Origin: Sulfomarinibacter sp963733915
GTDB lineage: Bacteria > Acidobacteriota > Thermoanaerobaculia > Thermoanaerobaculales > Sulfomarinibacteraceae
Reading direction: 5' to 3'
DNA: 64,000 bases
Assembly (NCBI GenBank): GCA_963733915.1
Contig: CAVTEP010000011.1
Span: 186,001 to 250,000, forward strand
The notes under the pieces were generated by a model, which saw nothing but the letters and a program-made list of their open reading frames with translations, had not been told where the DNA came from and searched no databases. Shown one piece after another: positions 40,864-49,715 of this stretch; position 1 is the stretch's first letter, and the number at the start of each line of letters is the position of its first letter. A program made the translations under genes and the position numbers.

Positions 40864-41398
40864 AGCTCAAGGAAGCGCATTGTGGCACAGGGAGCCTCGG
40901 GGCGCAAGAATTCGGATTTCGGATTTCGGATTTCGGATTTCGGATTTCCACCCACCCGCCCGATGGACCACCAAGGCACCAGAGACACCGGAGATCTCCA
41001 AGAGAATCCTGACCATCGCCCTGGAATGACCGGTAGGAACTCCGGCGCCAGGTCAAAAACACCCCCTCCCCTCGGAAATCCGCGGCGAGAGGGCGGGTGG
41101 TTGGGGGTCGACGTGGGTTTCCGAGGGTGGGTGGGCGGGGGGCGGGGGCGGGACAAAAAGGAGCGCCGCGACGGATGGGTGGTGCTTCCGGTGTGCCCGC
41201 CGGTGCGCCGCAGGCGCACCAGGGCGCGACAGGTGGCGCCGACAAACGCTTGCGTTTGGAGGTGACCCTTGTCGCGACCGGAGCCGCGGTCGTCAGACCG
41301 CGGCGGCGGGCACAGGCACGCGCGCAGGAACGAGACCTCACCGGAACATTCCGACCGGTGGCGCGTAGTATGCTCCGATCCCGAACGGAGGAGACAGC
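40864..41398. other. 535-base gap with repeat arm and G-rich tract
   Basis: It contains the TTTCGGA array at 40909-40957, then about 160 bases without features, a G-rich run (41093-41153) and GC-rich inverted repeats such as GGTGCGCC/GGCGCACC (41201-41222). GGAGGAGA-like purines just before 41399 form the ribosome site of the ABC gene. No gene is supported. Confidence 0.55.
40909..40957. repeat. Single-arm TTTCGGA-word array with CCACCCACCC flank
   Basis: Five tandem copies of the 7-base TTTCGGA word are followed by TTTCCACCCACCCGCCC. No complementary arm follows closely. It begins about 45 bases upstream of the tRNA-Arg gene's 5' end. Confidence 0.85.
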
Positions 41399-42313
41399 GT
41401 GGACTCGATTCTCGAGATACGAAATCTGCGCAAGCGCTACGGCGACCATGTCGCGGTCGACAACCTCAGCTTCTCGGTCCCGCGCGGATCGGTCTTCGGA
41501 CTGCTGGGACCCAACGGGGCCGGCAAGACGACCACGATCCGGATGGTCATGCGCATCATCGCCGCCGACAGCGGCACGGTACTGCTCGACGGCCAACCGG
41601 TGGATGATGACCGGCGGCGGATCATCGGCTACCTGCCGGAGGAACGCGGGCTCTACAAGAAGATGAAGGTGCTCGAGCACCTGGTCTATCTGGGCACGAT
41701 CCGCGGCATCCGCCCTCGCGAGGCGAAGAAGCGCTCCGCGGCCTGGCTCGAAAGATTCGACCTTGCCGGATGGGCGAACCACAAGGTCGAGGACCTCTCG
41801 AAGGGGATGCAGCAGAAGATCCAGTTCATCGGCACCATCCTCCACCGGCCGCCGCTTCTGATCCTCGACGAGCCGTTCTCCGGTCTCGACCCGATCAACA
41901 CCCGCACCCTGAAGGACCTTTTGCGCGACATGGCCGCAGAGGGCGTGACAATCGTCCTCTCGACCCACGTGCTGCCGCAGGTCGACGAGCTGTGCTCCGA
42001 CATCTGCCTGATCAACCGTGCGCGGCCGATTCTCTACGGCCCGCTGGCCAAGGTCCGCGCCGACTACGGCGGCAACACCTGGAGAATTCGTTCGGACCTG
42101 GCCGAGGGCGAGCTCGCCGCCCTCCCTGGGGTGATCACGGTGCACCCGCTCGGCGATGAGCGCTTGCTCGAACTCGAGACCGGCAGCGAGCCCCGAGATC
42201 TGCTGCGAGCCCTGGTCGACTGTAGCGAGGTGGAGTCCTTCACCCGTTTTGTTCCCGACCTCGAGAACATTTTCATTCGCGCCGTGGAGGAGGACCGCAT
42301 TCATGTTGAATAG
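41399..42313 (+). CDS. ABC transporter ATPase (NatA-like)
   Basis: This 304-residue nucleotide-binding subunit has Walker A GLLGPNGAGKTT, a Q-loop-equivalent GYLPEERGLY, signature LSKGMQQKIQF, Walker B LLILDEPFSGLDP and switch His STHVL. The C-terminal extension (about 225-304) is DUF4162-like. It is followed with an 11-base overlap by an ABC-2 permease of the NatB type, so the two should form an exporter (sodium efflux or unknown substrate). A GTG start at 41399 follows a purine-rich ribosome site. Confidence 0.9.
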   Translation: MDSILEIRNLRKRYGDHVAVDNLSFSVPRGSVFGLLGPNGAGKTTTIRMVMRIIAADSGTVLLDGQPVDDDRRRIIGYLPEERGLYKKMKVLEHLVYLGTIRGIRPREAKKRSAAWLERFDLAGWANHKVEDLSKGMQQKIQFIGTILHRPPLLILDEPFSGLDPINTRTLKDLLRDMAAEGVTIVLSTHVLPQVDELCSDICLINRARPILYGPLAKVRADYGGNTWRIRSDLAEGELAALPGVITVHPLGDERLLELETGSEPRDLLRALVDCSEVESFTRFVPDLENIFIRAVEEDRIHVE

Positions 42314-43574
42314 GATCCTCGCCGTCATCCGCCGCGAGTACCTCGAACGGGTCCGAACCAAGGCGTTTTGGATCTCGACTCTGATTGTCCCCATCATCAT
42401 GGGGGCTCTCATGATCATTCCCGCGTGGCTCGCATCCCGCGGCGCCGGTGAGTTCACCGTCGCCGTGCTCGACCTGTCGGGACGGTTCTTCGATCCGGTC
42501 GATGCCGAGGTCCAGCGTTTTCTTTCAGGTAATGATGAGGCGCTCAGCATCGCGTTGGTCCGGGAGGTCCCGGGTGCCGATATCGAGGCCACCCGCGAGC
42601 GGATCAAGGCCCGGGTGGCGGAGAAGGCGTACGACGGAATGCTCGTGCTGCCATCGACCCTGCCGGATGAGGGGGAGCCCGAGTACGTGGCGCCCAACGT
42701 CGCCGCTTTCAGGCTCATCGAGGTACTCGAGCGTTCGGTCAACAACGTCGTGGTCGCCGACCGACTCACCGACGCCGGCCTCGACCCCGAGGCGGTGCGC
42801 GAGCTCACCCGGCGGGTCGAGCTCAAGACGCTCAAGCTCGGCAAGGGCGGCGAGGAAACCCGTGATCAGGGCCAGACCTTCATGCTCGCCTACGTCTTTG
42901 TGATGATCATCTACATGACCGTGTTGATGTACGGCATGTACGTCATGCGCGGCGTGCTCGAGGAGAAGAGCTCGCACGTGGTCGAGGTCGTCATCTCCAC
43001 CGTCAAACCCTTCGAGCTGATGCTCGGCAAGATCCTCGGCATCGGCGCCGTCGGTTTGACCCAGTTTCTGATCTGGTCGCTGCTCATGGCGGCCATTTCG
43101 GCACCTGGAATGGTGTCCGCAATGGGCATGGGCGACATCGACCTGCCCGCAGTCTCGATCCAGCTTCTAGTCTTTTTCGTCGTCTACTTCGTCCTCGGTT
43201 TCCTGCTCTACGGCACCCTGTATGCGGCGGTCGGGGCTGCCTTCGACACCGAGCAGGAGGCGCAGAACTTCCAGTTCGTGGTCATGGCCCCGCTGATGAT
43301 TCCACTGGTGCTGCTCTTCCAGATCATCAACCAGCCCAACAGCACGCTGTCGGTGGTGCTGTCGCTGATCCCGTTCTTTAGCCCGATGCTGATGTTCTTG
43401 CGGATGACTCTGACCGAGGTGCCGGCGTTCCAGATCGGTGCCTCCGTGGTGTTGATGGTGGCGACGATCGTGGCCTCGGCGTGGGTGGTTGGCAAGATCT
43501 ACCGGGTCGGGATCCTGATGCACGGCTCGAAGCCGAAGCTCAAGGACCTCGTTCGCTGGGTGCGGGAAGCCTGA
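42303..43574 (+). CDS. ABC-2 type permease (NatB-like)
   Basis: The 423-residue protein begins MLNRILAVIRREYLERVRTK and has a first membrane helix (about 20-42), a ~150-residue extracytoplasmic domain, then five to six helices in the C-terminal half (FVMIIYMTVLMYGMYVM, GLTQFLIWSLLMAA, LLVFFVVYFVLGFLLYG and others). EEKSSHVVEVVISTVKPFELMLGK is characteristic of NatB-type permeases. It is coupled to the ATPase upstream. Confidence 0.9.
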   Translation: MLNRILAVIRREYLERVRTKAFWISTLIVPIIMGALMIIPAWLASRGAGEFTVAVLDLSGRFFDPVDAEVQRFLSGNDEALSIALVREVPGADIEATRERIKARVAEKAYDGMLVLPSTLPDEGEPEYVAPNVAAFRLIEVLERSVNNVVVADRLTDAGLDPEAVRELTRRVELKTLKLGKGGEETRDQGQTFMLAYVFVMIIYMTVLMYGMYVMRGVLEEKSSHVVEVVISTVKPFELMLGKILGIGAVGLTQFLIWSLLMAAISAPGMVSAMGMGDIDLPAVSIQLLVFFVVYFVLGFLLYGTLYAAVGAAFDTEQEAQNFQFVVMAPLMIPLVLLFQIINQPNSTLSVVLSLIPFFSPMLMFLRMTLTEVPAFQIGASVVLMVATIVASAWVVGKIYRVGILMHGSKPKLKDLVRWVREA

Positions 43575-43686
43575 CAATTCTCAATTCTCAATTCTTAATT
43601 CTCAATTCTTAATTCCCACCCACCGTCCCCGGAAAAGGGGTGGCCGGAGGGGAATAAAAAAATTGAGAATTGAAAACTGAGAATTA
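43575..43686. repeat. Two-arm palindromic element, AATTCTC/AATTCTT words
   Basis: The left arm is tandem AATTCTC/AATTCTT (43576-43614), the linker contains CCCACCCACCG and GGGGTGGCCGG, and the right arm is GAATTGA-type words (43660-43686). It fills the gap between two convergent genes and provides the TAA stop of the minus-strand gene. Confidence 0.88.
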
Positions 43687-45978
43687 TCGCTCTGGTTTCG
43701 CCAGAAACCCGAGCGCTTTGTCCGCCTCCGCGTCCATGATGACCTGCAGGCACTCGCCGTTGCTCACCTCGGGAACGTGGATGACCCGCACCACGCCGTT
43801 CAGGTCGGCGTAGTCGGGCGCGACCTCGGCAAGGCAGTTGTTGGACCGGTTGAGAAAGCCGTCGTTCCACACCACGCCGGGATCGTCGGGGTAGATCGGC
43901 AGGTAGTGGATGCCGGACTCGACGAGGTCGTTGAAGAAATGGGTGCCGAACGAGACGTCCGGCACGTATGAGCCCTTTTTGCGGGCGATCTCCACCAACA
44001 GCGCGGTACGGCAGATGTCGGCGTAGGAAACCGGCACGCCGAGCTTGATGTCGCCGCGACTCCCCCAACGTCCGGGGCCCATGAGCAGGAAGCGCCTCTG
44101 CGGCAGCGCCTTGTTGACCGCTCCAACGGCGCGGGCGACGCGCAGCATCTCGTCGCGACTTCCGAGCGCCTCGTAGTCGCGCGGATCGATGATGACCACG
44201 TACTCGAGGTCCCGCACCTGGCCCATCTGCACGTGCCGGTTGGCCGAGAACACCCGTTTCGATTCCGGCACGTCCGCCGGCACCTCTACCTGCTGCACCA
44301 TGGCGCCGCGGCTGAGGGCGCGACACTGGAGCATGTACAACGCCTCGCCGTCGTGTGCGAACTCGATGTCGACCGGCTCGCCGAGGCCCTCTTCGAGGAG
44401 GTCGAGCATGGTTTTGAGATCACGCGGGAAGGCCGAGCGCAGAAGGCCCTCGAAGGTCACCACCAGCTCACTCGGATCGAGCTGGGCCATGACCCCGACC
44501 ATCGGCAGGATCTGGCGGTCGCGGTAGATCGAGAAGATTCGGTTCATATTGGGGATCTGCCGCCCCACCCGTTTCATGAATCCGGCCAGCGGCAGCGACT
44601 CGAACTGGCTCTCGCGAAGATCGATCACGTCGACGTCGTGCTGCGAATAGCGGTAGACCTCATCCGGCTGCTGGACCGATCGCAGCGCGGGCTGCTCGAG
44701 CGCCACCAGCACCGGGTAATCGGCGACCGTGCGGTCGACCGCGCGGGTGCCGAGACCGAGCACCAGCCGCGCCATGCCGTCGGTGTGGCGGATCCGCGGC
44801 GACCACCGCATCTCGCAGCGCGAAAAGGCGACCCCCGCGAAGGCCGGAAACAACATTCCGCCGGCTTCGCGCCCCACCACCTCCTGGATCAACACTCCCA
44901 TCTGCTCCTGGAAGTCGATCAGGCCGCGCTCACGCCGGTACTCGATCGGATCTGGGTGGAATATGGACGCGTAGACCTCGGCGATGGCGTCCTCGAGTGA
45001 GGCGAGGCGCATCTCAATGGGACCTTTATTGGAAATGAAGAGGCTCTTGTACTTGCCCGAAAAGGCGTGCCCGATGCGGTCTTCGAGAAGACTCGAGGAA
45101 CGCACCACCAGGGGCACCTCACCGAGCTGGTACAGCATTTCGCCAAGACCCTTGTGGATGGTCGGCGGAAACGCGCCGCTCTTGAAGAGCCGTTCCACCA
45201 GCGGGTACTCGTCCCTGACTTCGTCCGAGGTCTTGTACTTGACGTTGATGAGCTCGTCGAGACCGTTGTACTCGATGAATTCGAGGATGCCGTTCGACGG
45301 CAGGAAGTACGAGGTGGGGACCTTGTACTCGCCTTTGAAGCGACCCTGCCACTTGGCCTCCTGAAGGATGGCGTGGGCGAGAATCAGCCCGGCCGCTTTA
45401 CCGCCGAGCCGGCCGTGGCGCCCGTCGGTGGGAATGATGTGGTCGAGGACATCGCCGAATTCACGCACCCGAATGAAGCGCTTGGCCACCGCGATGAAAT
45501 CGAGCTGGTCGGTGAGCAACCGCCGCACCAGGGCCGCGCGCGTGCCGATGACATCCTCGCGCGGCGCCACCGCCTCGCCCGGCGCGAAGTCGAGAAACTC
45601 GTGGATCTTGGCCCGCAGCTCATCGAGCGGCGTGTCCGGGTCCTCAGCCAGCCGCGCTCCTTCGTGCGCCAGCATCCTTTTTTCGACAAGCAGGATGGTG
45701 GCGGAGATTTCGTCGGGTTCGAGGTGCCGTTCTGCGTACTCGAGGGCTAGGTCGTAGAGCGCGTGCTGCGACTCGCTCGAAAGCTGCGGCTTGGGTCGAT
45801 TGGGGTCGTGGGCCGGTCGCGATCCACCCAGCTTGAGGGCCGCAGCCAGCTCGTCCAGGGCGTCGAGGTCGACCAGACCCTGGCGCTGGAGATCCATGAG
45901 CAAACGCCGGCACACGCGATCGGCCAGCTCGGGCCGCCGCTGTTTCAGATCTTCGAACTGCTCCCGCCAATCGACCAC
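43684..45978 (-). CDS. PEP/pyruvate-binding-domain protein (PPDK-N type, no phospho-His domain)
   Basis: The 764-residue protein contains an ATP-grasp-like pyruvate phosphate dikinase N-terminal domain (about 200-560; GGKAAGLILAHAIL, PLVVRSSSLLEDRIGHAFSG, GMLFPAFAGVAFSRCEM). It lacks the swivelling His domain and TIM barrel of PEP synthase. A C-terminal region (FLLMGPGRWGSRGDIKLGV, PDVSFGTHFFNDLVESGIHY) is shared with other stand-alone proteins of this type. It might phosphorylate or bind a protein or small molecule. The start is GTG at 45978 (VVDWREQFEDL); the frame upstream reads into the next gene. The stop is inside a repeat arm. Confidence 0.8.
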   Translation of the reverse strand: MVDWREQFEDLKQRRPELADRVCRRLLMDLQRQGLVDLDALDELAAALKLGGSRPAHDPNRPKPQLSSESQHALYDLALEYAERHLEPDEISATILLVEKRMLAHEGARLAEDPDTPLDELRAKIHEFLDFAPGEAVAPREDVIGTRAALVRRLLTDQLDFIAVAKRFIRVREFGDVLDHIIPTDGRHGRLGGKAAGLILAHAILQEAKWQGRFKGEYKVPTSYFLPSNGILEFIEYNGLDELINVKYKTSDEVRDEYPLVERLFKSGAFPPTIHKGLGEMLYQLGEVPLVVRSSSLLEDRIGHAFSGKYKSLFISNKGPIEMRLASLEDAIAEVYASIFHPDPIEYRRERGLIDFQEQMGVLIQEVVGREAGGMLFPAFAGVAFSRCEMRWSPRIRHTDGMARLVLGLGTRAVDRTVADYPVLVALEQPALRSVQQPDEVYRYSQHDVDVIDLRESQFESLPLAGFMKRVGRQIPNMNRIFSIYRDRQILPMVGVMAQLDPSELVVTFEGLLRSAFPRDLKTMLDLLEEGLGEPVDIEFAHDGEALYMLQCRALSRGAMVQQVEVPADVPESKRVFSANRHVQMGQVRDLEYVVIIDPRDYEALGSRDEMLRVARAVGAVNKALPQRRFLLMGPGRWGSRGDIKLGVPVSYADICRTALLVEIARKKGSYVPDVSFGTHFFNDLVESGIHYLPIYPDDPGVVWNDGFLNRSNNCLAEVAPDYADLNGVVRVIHVPEVSNGECLQVIMDAEADKALGFLAKPER

Positions 45979-45991
45979 AGGAGCATTGTAA

Positions 45992-47332
45992 CTACTCTGT
46001 GTCGTCACCGGGCTCGCCGATCGGTTGGGGGCGGAGATCGTCGAGCGAAGCGAGGATCGAATCGAGAGATCCCGCAACGATGCCGACCAGCGCCGAGCGA
46101 CCGCTGGCGCGTACCATCGCCCGCCCGCCATCCTCGAGCGGCGGATAGAAAACGAACTCGATGGTCGTGGCGTCTGAGGCTTCGTCATCTGCGCCAAGTG
46201 TGACCTCGGCGCGGCCGATCTCCGCGGTCAACGGCGCCATCAGGTCGTAGTCAGTCGCCTCGAGACCGGCAAGCGCGGACAGCCGGTCACCGACCGCCAC
46301 CTGGTCCGCCTCGGCGTTATCGCCGACAAAACGCCAGAGACCGTCGGCGCGCTCCAGCACCACCGAGCTTCCATCGCCGCCCGAAAGCCGGAGCGTGTCG
46401 ACGTCCCACGTGTCAAAGGGAGCGACCTTCTTCGATCGCCACAGCACCGGCGCCTTTGACAGCCTGGTGCGGACCCGGTCGGAGGCCCAGAAGTACTCGC
46501 CATCGCCTCGCCGGCATGCAACCTCGGTACCGCCGTCGCCCTCCCGCGTCGCACCGAGCTCGAGCCTGAGGGCCTCGCCACCGTCCGATCGGACGACGGT
46601 GATCTCGTACTCGGGTGCGGCCAGTCCGAGCTCGTCGATGTCGACCTCGGAGTCCAGGAACTCCTCGATCCGCATCGATGCGAGATCCGAAACCAGACTC
46701 CGCAGGTGGTCGCTGTCGGCCAGGTCCTCGAGCGGCCGCACGAGCTGCCAGTGGTCGCGAAGGCGCACCGCGCGGATGCTGTCGGCGCCGGACTCGACGT
46801 CGATCGATGCGACCTGGTCTTCGAGGATCCTGACCACGTCGCGCGACCGCCAGTCGTCGACCTCGCGTTCGAAGTTGGAGAGGAACCAACCGCTCGCCAC
46901 CAGGATCTCGTCGCCACCCGCAAACTGGAGACCCCGATTCGATCCGAGCGGGAGTTCGTCGCCGATCGCGAGCACCGGTTCTCTGCCGTCGTTCATTCGA
47001 AGAGTGATTGTGACCTTCGGCTCCTCGAGGCCGTACTCGGCCGGGTCGACGTCGGCCGCAGGCAACCGGCGGTCCGCCTTCAGGTTCTCGAGCGCACCCA
47101 GGGCCGAGCTCAGAGTCGACTCGTCGGCCGCAAAATCGAGCGGCTCGCGCAAGCGCCAGTCGCTACCGACCTTCTCCAGACGAACCCGTCCGGTTTCGGA
47201 TTCGATGACGATGCCGGAGATCTCGTCCCGGTCGAAATCCTTGAAGACCTTTTCGGCGTCTTTCTTGGCCTCGTCGGTGGTCGGGCGGTGACGTTCGAAC
47301 AACATGATGTATGCACCGACCGCAATGACCAC
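45992..47332 (-). CDS. DUF4340 protein of the Gld-like ABC cluster, start disrupted by one base
   Basis: The 446-residue protein has an N-terminal membrane helix and repeated beta-rich modules of DUF4340 (ISGIVIESETGRVRLEKVGS, WRLREPLDFAADESTLSSAL, and later copies), probably facing the periplasm. In this frame, coding begins cleanly just after a strong ribosome site GGAGGGG and an ATG at 47366, but the ATG is one base out of register: ATGAAAGGCGAAG would read on as MKAKNLIILALVV if one G were absent. Without that correction, translation must begin at an internal codon such as GTG 47332. DUF4340 genes usually follow GldG-type genes, as here. Confidence 0.8.
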   Translation of the reverse strand: MVIAVGAYIMLFERHRPTTDEAKKDAEKVFKDFDRDEISGIVIESETGRVRLEKVGSDWRLREPLDFAADESTLSSALGALENLKADRRLPAADVDPAEYGLEEPKVTITLRMNDGREPVLAIGDELPLGSNRGLQFAGGDEILVASGWFLSNFEREVDDWRSRDVVRILEDQVASIDVESGADSIRAVRLRDHWQLVRPLEDLADSDHLRSLVSDLASMRIEEFLDSEVDIDELGLAAPEYEITVVRSDGGEALRLELGATREGDGGTEVACRRGDGEYFWASDRVRTRLSKAPVLWRSKKVAPFDTWDVDTLRLSGGDGSSVVLERADGLWRFVGDNAEADQVAVGDRLSALAGLEATDYDLMAPLTAEIGRAEVTLGADDEASDATTIEFVFYPPLEDGGRAMVRASGRSALVGIVAGSLDSILASLDDLRPQPIGEPGDDTE

Positions 47333-47383
47333 CAGTGCCAGAATGATGAGGTTCTTCGCCTTTCATCGGTTACACCCCTCCAC

Positions 47384-47491
47384 GATTTCGGATTTCGGAT
47401 TTCGGATTTCGGAAATCCACCCAACCCTGCCCAATCGATCCTGGGTGGGCGGGGGGAAATTCGAAATCCGAAATTCGAAATCCGAAATTCT
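47384..47491. repeat. Two-arm palindromic element, TTTCGGA word
   Basis: Left arm of four TTTCGGA words (47384-47415), linker with CCACCCAACCC and GGGTGGGCGGGG, right arm of TCCGAAA words (47456-47491). It lies inside the Gld-like operon between the GldG-like and DUF4340 genes. Confidence 0.88.
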
Positions 47492-47497
47492 CCATGT

Positions 47498-48967
47498 TTA
47501 GTGTCGTCTCCTCCGCCACACCAGGATGCCCGCGAGGATCGCCGCCCCCGGCATCGCCACCAGGACCAGCAGCAGGAGGTTGCGCATCTGCTGTTGGGTG
47601 AGGAACAGACTGACCTGTTCGACATCGCGCGGCGGGATCCCCACCAGGTCCTCGCGCGCCGCCAGCCAGTTGAAGGCGTTGGAAGCCAGGATCGCGTTGC
47701 CGGCATTGGAGATGTCGAGATCGGTCATGAAGTCGGAATCACCAAAGACCACGAGCCGGTATTCCACCGGGTCTTCGACCTCAGCTTCCTCTCCGGGTCC
47801 GGCAACCTGCGCCTCGACCGCCACCGCGACCGCCGCCGGCGGTTGGTTGTCGGCGTCGTCGAGGGCGACCGGTTCGCCGCGTAACAGCATCGCGAGGTCG
47901 GTCTCGCCCCAGCCTTCGCCGGAGGTCCGCACCAACACCCGGCCTTCTACGCCCTCGACCCCCAGCGAACGGGCGACGGTCAAGAGAACCGCGAAACCCT
48001 CGAGCCCTTCGGTCACCGGGTGGGGCGGAAAGTCTTCGAGATAGACCGCCGAAAGGTCATAGAACGGAAGCCGGCGCGAAGGATCGATCACCAGATCGTC
48101 GTGGACGACCACACCGCGTGCCGCAAGCAATGCCTCGAGCCGGGTCGGACGCATCGTGCCGGCGGGCTCGATCAGCGGGTCGAGCGCGACCAGCAGCCGG
48201 CCGCCGCGGTCGAGAAAGACGTCAAGCGCCTCGATCTCGGATTCGGTAAAGGCGCGGGTCGGTCCAATGATCGCCAGCACGTCGGCGTCCGCGGGGACCT
48301 CGCCCGTCAGCAGGCTCGTGTCGGCGGTCTCCATGTTCTCGCGCTTGAGCGTGTCGGCGAGCACGCTCAGACCGCGGTCCGCCGCACCCCCTCCGATCCC
48401 CTCGACCGAGGCCTCGCCGTGACCGGTCACGAAGTAGACCTTGGGCACGTCCGGGGCCACCAGCGACAGGATGGCGGAGGTGAACTGCTCCTCACCTTTG
48501 AAAGAGCGCATCGTCGGCCCCTGGCCGTACTGCATCCCCGAATAGTCCATCTCCGCCATCTGGTCAGAGGTCACGTACTTGGTGCGGTCGCCAAACGAGA
48601 AGACCACGGTGTCGGCCACCTGGACGCCGTACTGTTCGGCGAGCTGGGTGGTCTTGAGCGGTTCCCTTTCGGGGTCGATGTACTCGACGGTGATCTTGTC
48701 CGAGGCGGCCTTGTAGCGCTCGAGCAGCTCCTGGATCTGGTCGAACATCGATGTCGCAGGGGTCATGAAGACCACGATCTTGATCTCGTCATCGAGGTCC
48801 GCGACGATGTTCTCGGTCTTGTCCGAGAGGCTGTAGATCTGGGTCGATGTCCAGTCGACCCGTGCCCAGCGACGGGCGGAGAGCCAGTTGACCATCACCG
48901 TCAACGCGAAAACGAGGATGATCGCGACCATGCCCGAGACCGTGTAACGAATGGCTTGCTGCCTCAT
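47498..48967 (-). CDS. GldG-like ABC-transporter-associated protein
   Basis: The 489-residue protein has a membrane helix at each end (about 12-30, VAIILVFALTVMVNWLS, and 465-483). The large middle part is a GldG/ABC_transp_aux domain (TENIVADLDDEIKIVVFM, ITVEYIDPEREP, VYFVTGHGEASVEG, LDVFLDRGGRLLVALDP, RLVVFGDSDFMTDLDISNAGN). In Bacteroidetes the GldAFG transporter is needed for gliding; in other phyla the substrate is unknown. The gene starts four bases after the permease gene stop and precedes the DUF4340 gene. Confidence 0.88.
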   Translation of the reverse strand: MRQQAIRYTVSGMVAIILVFALTVMVNWLSARRWARVDWTSTQIYSLSDKTENIVADLDDEIKIVVFMTPATSMFDQIQELLERYKAASDKITVEYIDPEREPLKTTQLAEQYGVQVADTVVFSFGDRTKYVTSDQMAEMDYSGMQYGQGPTMRSFKGEEQFTSAILSLVAPDVPKVYFVTGHGEASVEGIGGGAADRGLSVLADTLKRENMETADTSLLTGEVPADADVLAIIGPTRAFTESEIEALDVFLDRGGRLLVALDPLIEPAGTMRPTRLEALLAARGVVVHDDLVIDPSRRLPFYDLSAVYLEDFPPHPVTEGLEGFAVLLTVARSLGVEGVEGRVLVRTSGEGWGETDLAMLLRGEPVALDDADNQPPAAVAVAVEAQVAGPGEEAEVEDPVEYRLVVFGDSDFMTDLDISNAGNAILASNAFNWLAAREDLVGIPPRDVEQVSLFLTQQQMRNLLLLVLVAMPGAAILAGILVWRRRRH

Positions 48968-48971
48968 CCCG

Positions 48972-49715
48972 TCACCTCCACTTCTTCACTTCGAGTGACT
49001 TGGCGGCAAGGAAGAGAAAGAGCAGGCCGGCCGATATCTGGTAGACCACGTGCCGGGTGTCGACAATGCCCTTGGCGAAATCGTCCATCTGCGTCCAGAG
49101 GTTCATCTGGGCGAGGGCGGCCTTGAGAAACGATGACGAGATCATCAGCTGCTCGACGAGACCGATGGAAAAGAGGATCACCGTCGCTGCAAAGGCGATG
49201 ATGGCAGCGATCAGCTGGTTGCTGGTCAGCGTCGAGGCAAAGGTCCCGACCGCCAGGAAGAGAAACCCGAGCAGAAACACGCCCAGATAACCTGCCGCCA
49301 CCGGCCCGAGGTCGATCTCCGACTGACGGCGAAGAACCAACACGTAGATGACGGTCGGCAACCACAGCGCCGCATAGAAGGCCATTGCAGCCGCAAACTT
49401 GCCGGCCACAACCTGCGCCTCGGTCACGGGTGAGGTCAGGAGAACCTCGATCGTACCCGAGCGACGTTCCTCGGCGATCAGGCGCATGGTGATCACCGGC
49501 ACCACGAAGAGCAGGAAGAGCCAGAAGAAGATGGTGCCACCGAAAAAGAGCCGCAACGGGGTCATGGCCTGCGTCTGCGGGTTGTTGAGGAACGAGACGA
49601 TCAGATAGAAGATGTAGCCCTGCATGAACAGGAACGCCGTCATGACGATGTAGGCCAACGGCGACGAGAAGTAGGCGATGAGCTCGCGCCGAACAATGGC
49701 CCAGGTCTTACGCAT
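48972..49715 (-). CDS. ABC-2 type permease (GldF-like)
   Basis: The 247-residue membrane protein begins MRKTWAIVRRELIAYFSSPLAYIVM and has six helices, with the cytoplasmic TMRLIAEERRSGTIEVLLTSPV motif typical of ABC-2 permeases of the GldF/NosY type. It overlaps the ATPase gene upstream by eight bases. The ATG at 49715 is supported by the family start. Confidence 0.92.
   Translation of the reverse strand: MRKTWAIVRRELIAYFSSPLAYIVMTAFLFMQGYIFYLIVSFLNNPQTQAMTPLRLFFGGTIFFWLFLLFVVPVITMRLIAEERRSGTIEVLLTSPVTEAQVVAGKFAAAMAFYAALWLPTVIYVLVLRRQSEIDLGPVAAGYLGVFLLGFLFLAVGTFASTLTSNQLIAAIIAFAATVILFSIGLVEQLMISSSFLKAALAQMNLWTQMDDFAKGIVDTRHVVYQISAGLLFLFLAAKSLEVKKWR

Noticed and set aside
40786..41265. Plus-strand frame starting MARREGLEPPTFWSVARCS
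   Set aside because: It reads across the tRNA-Arg gene; this kind of peptide is a well-known artefact of translating tRNA complements.
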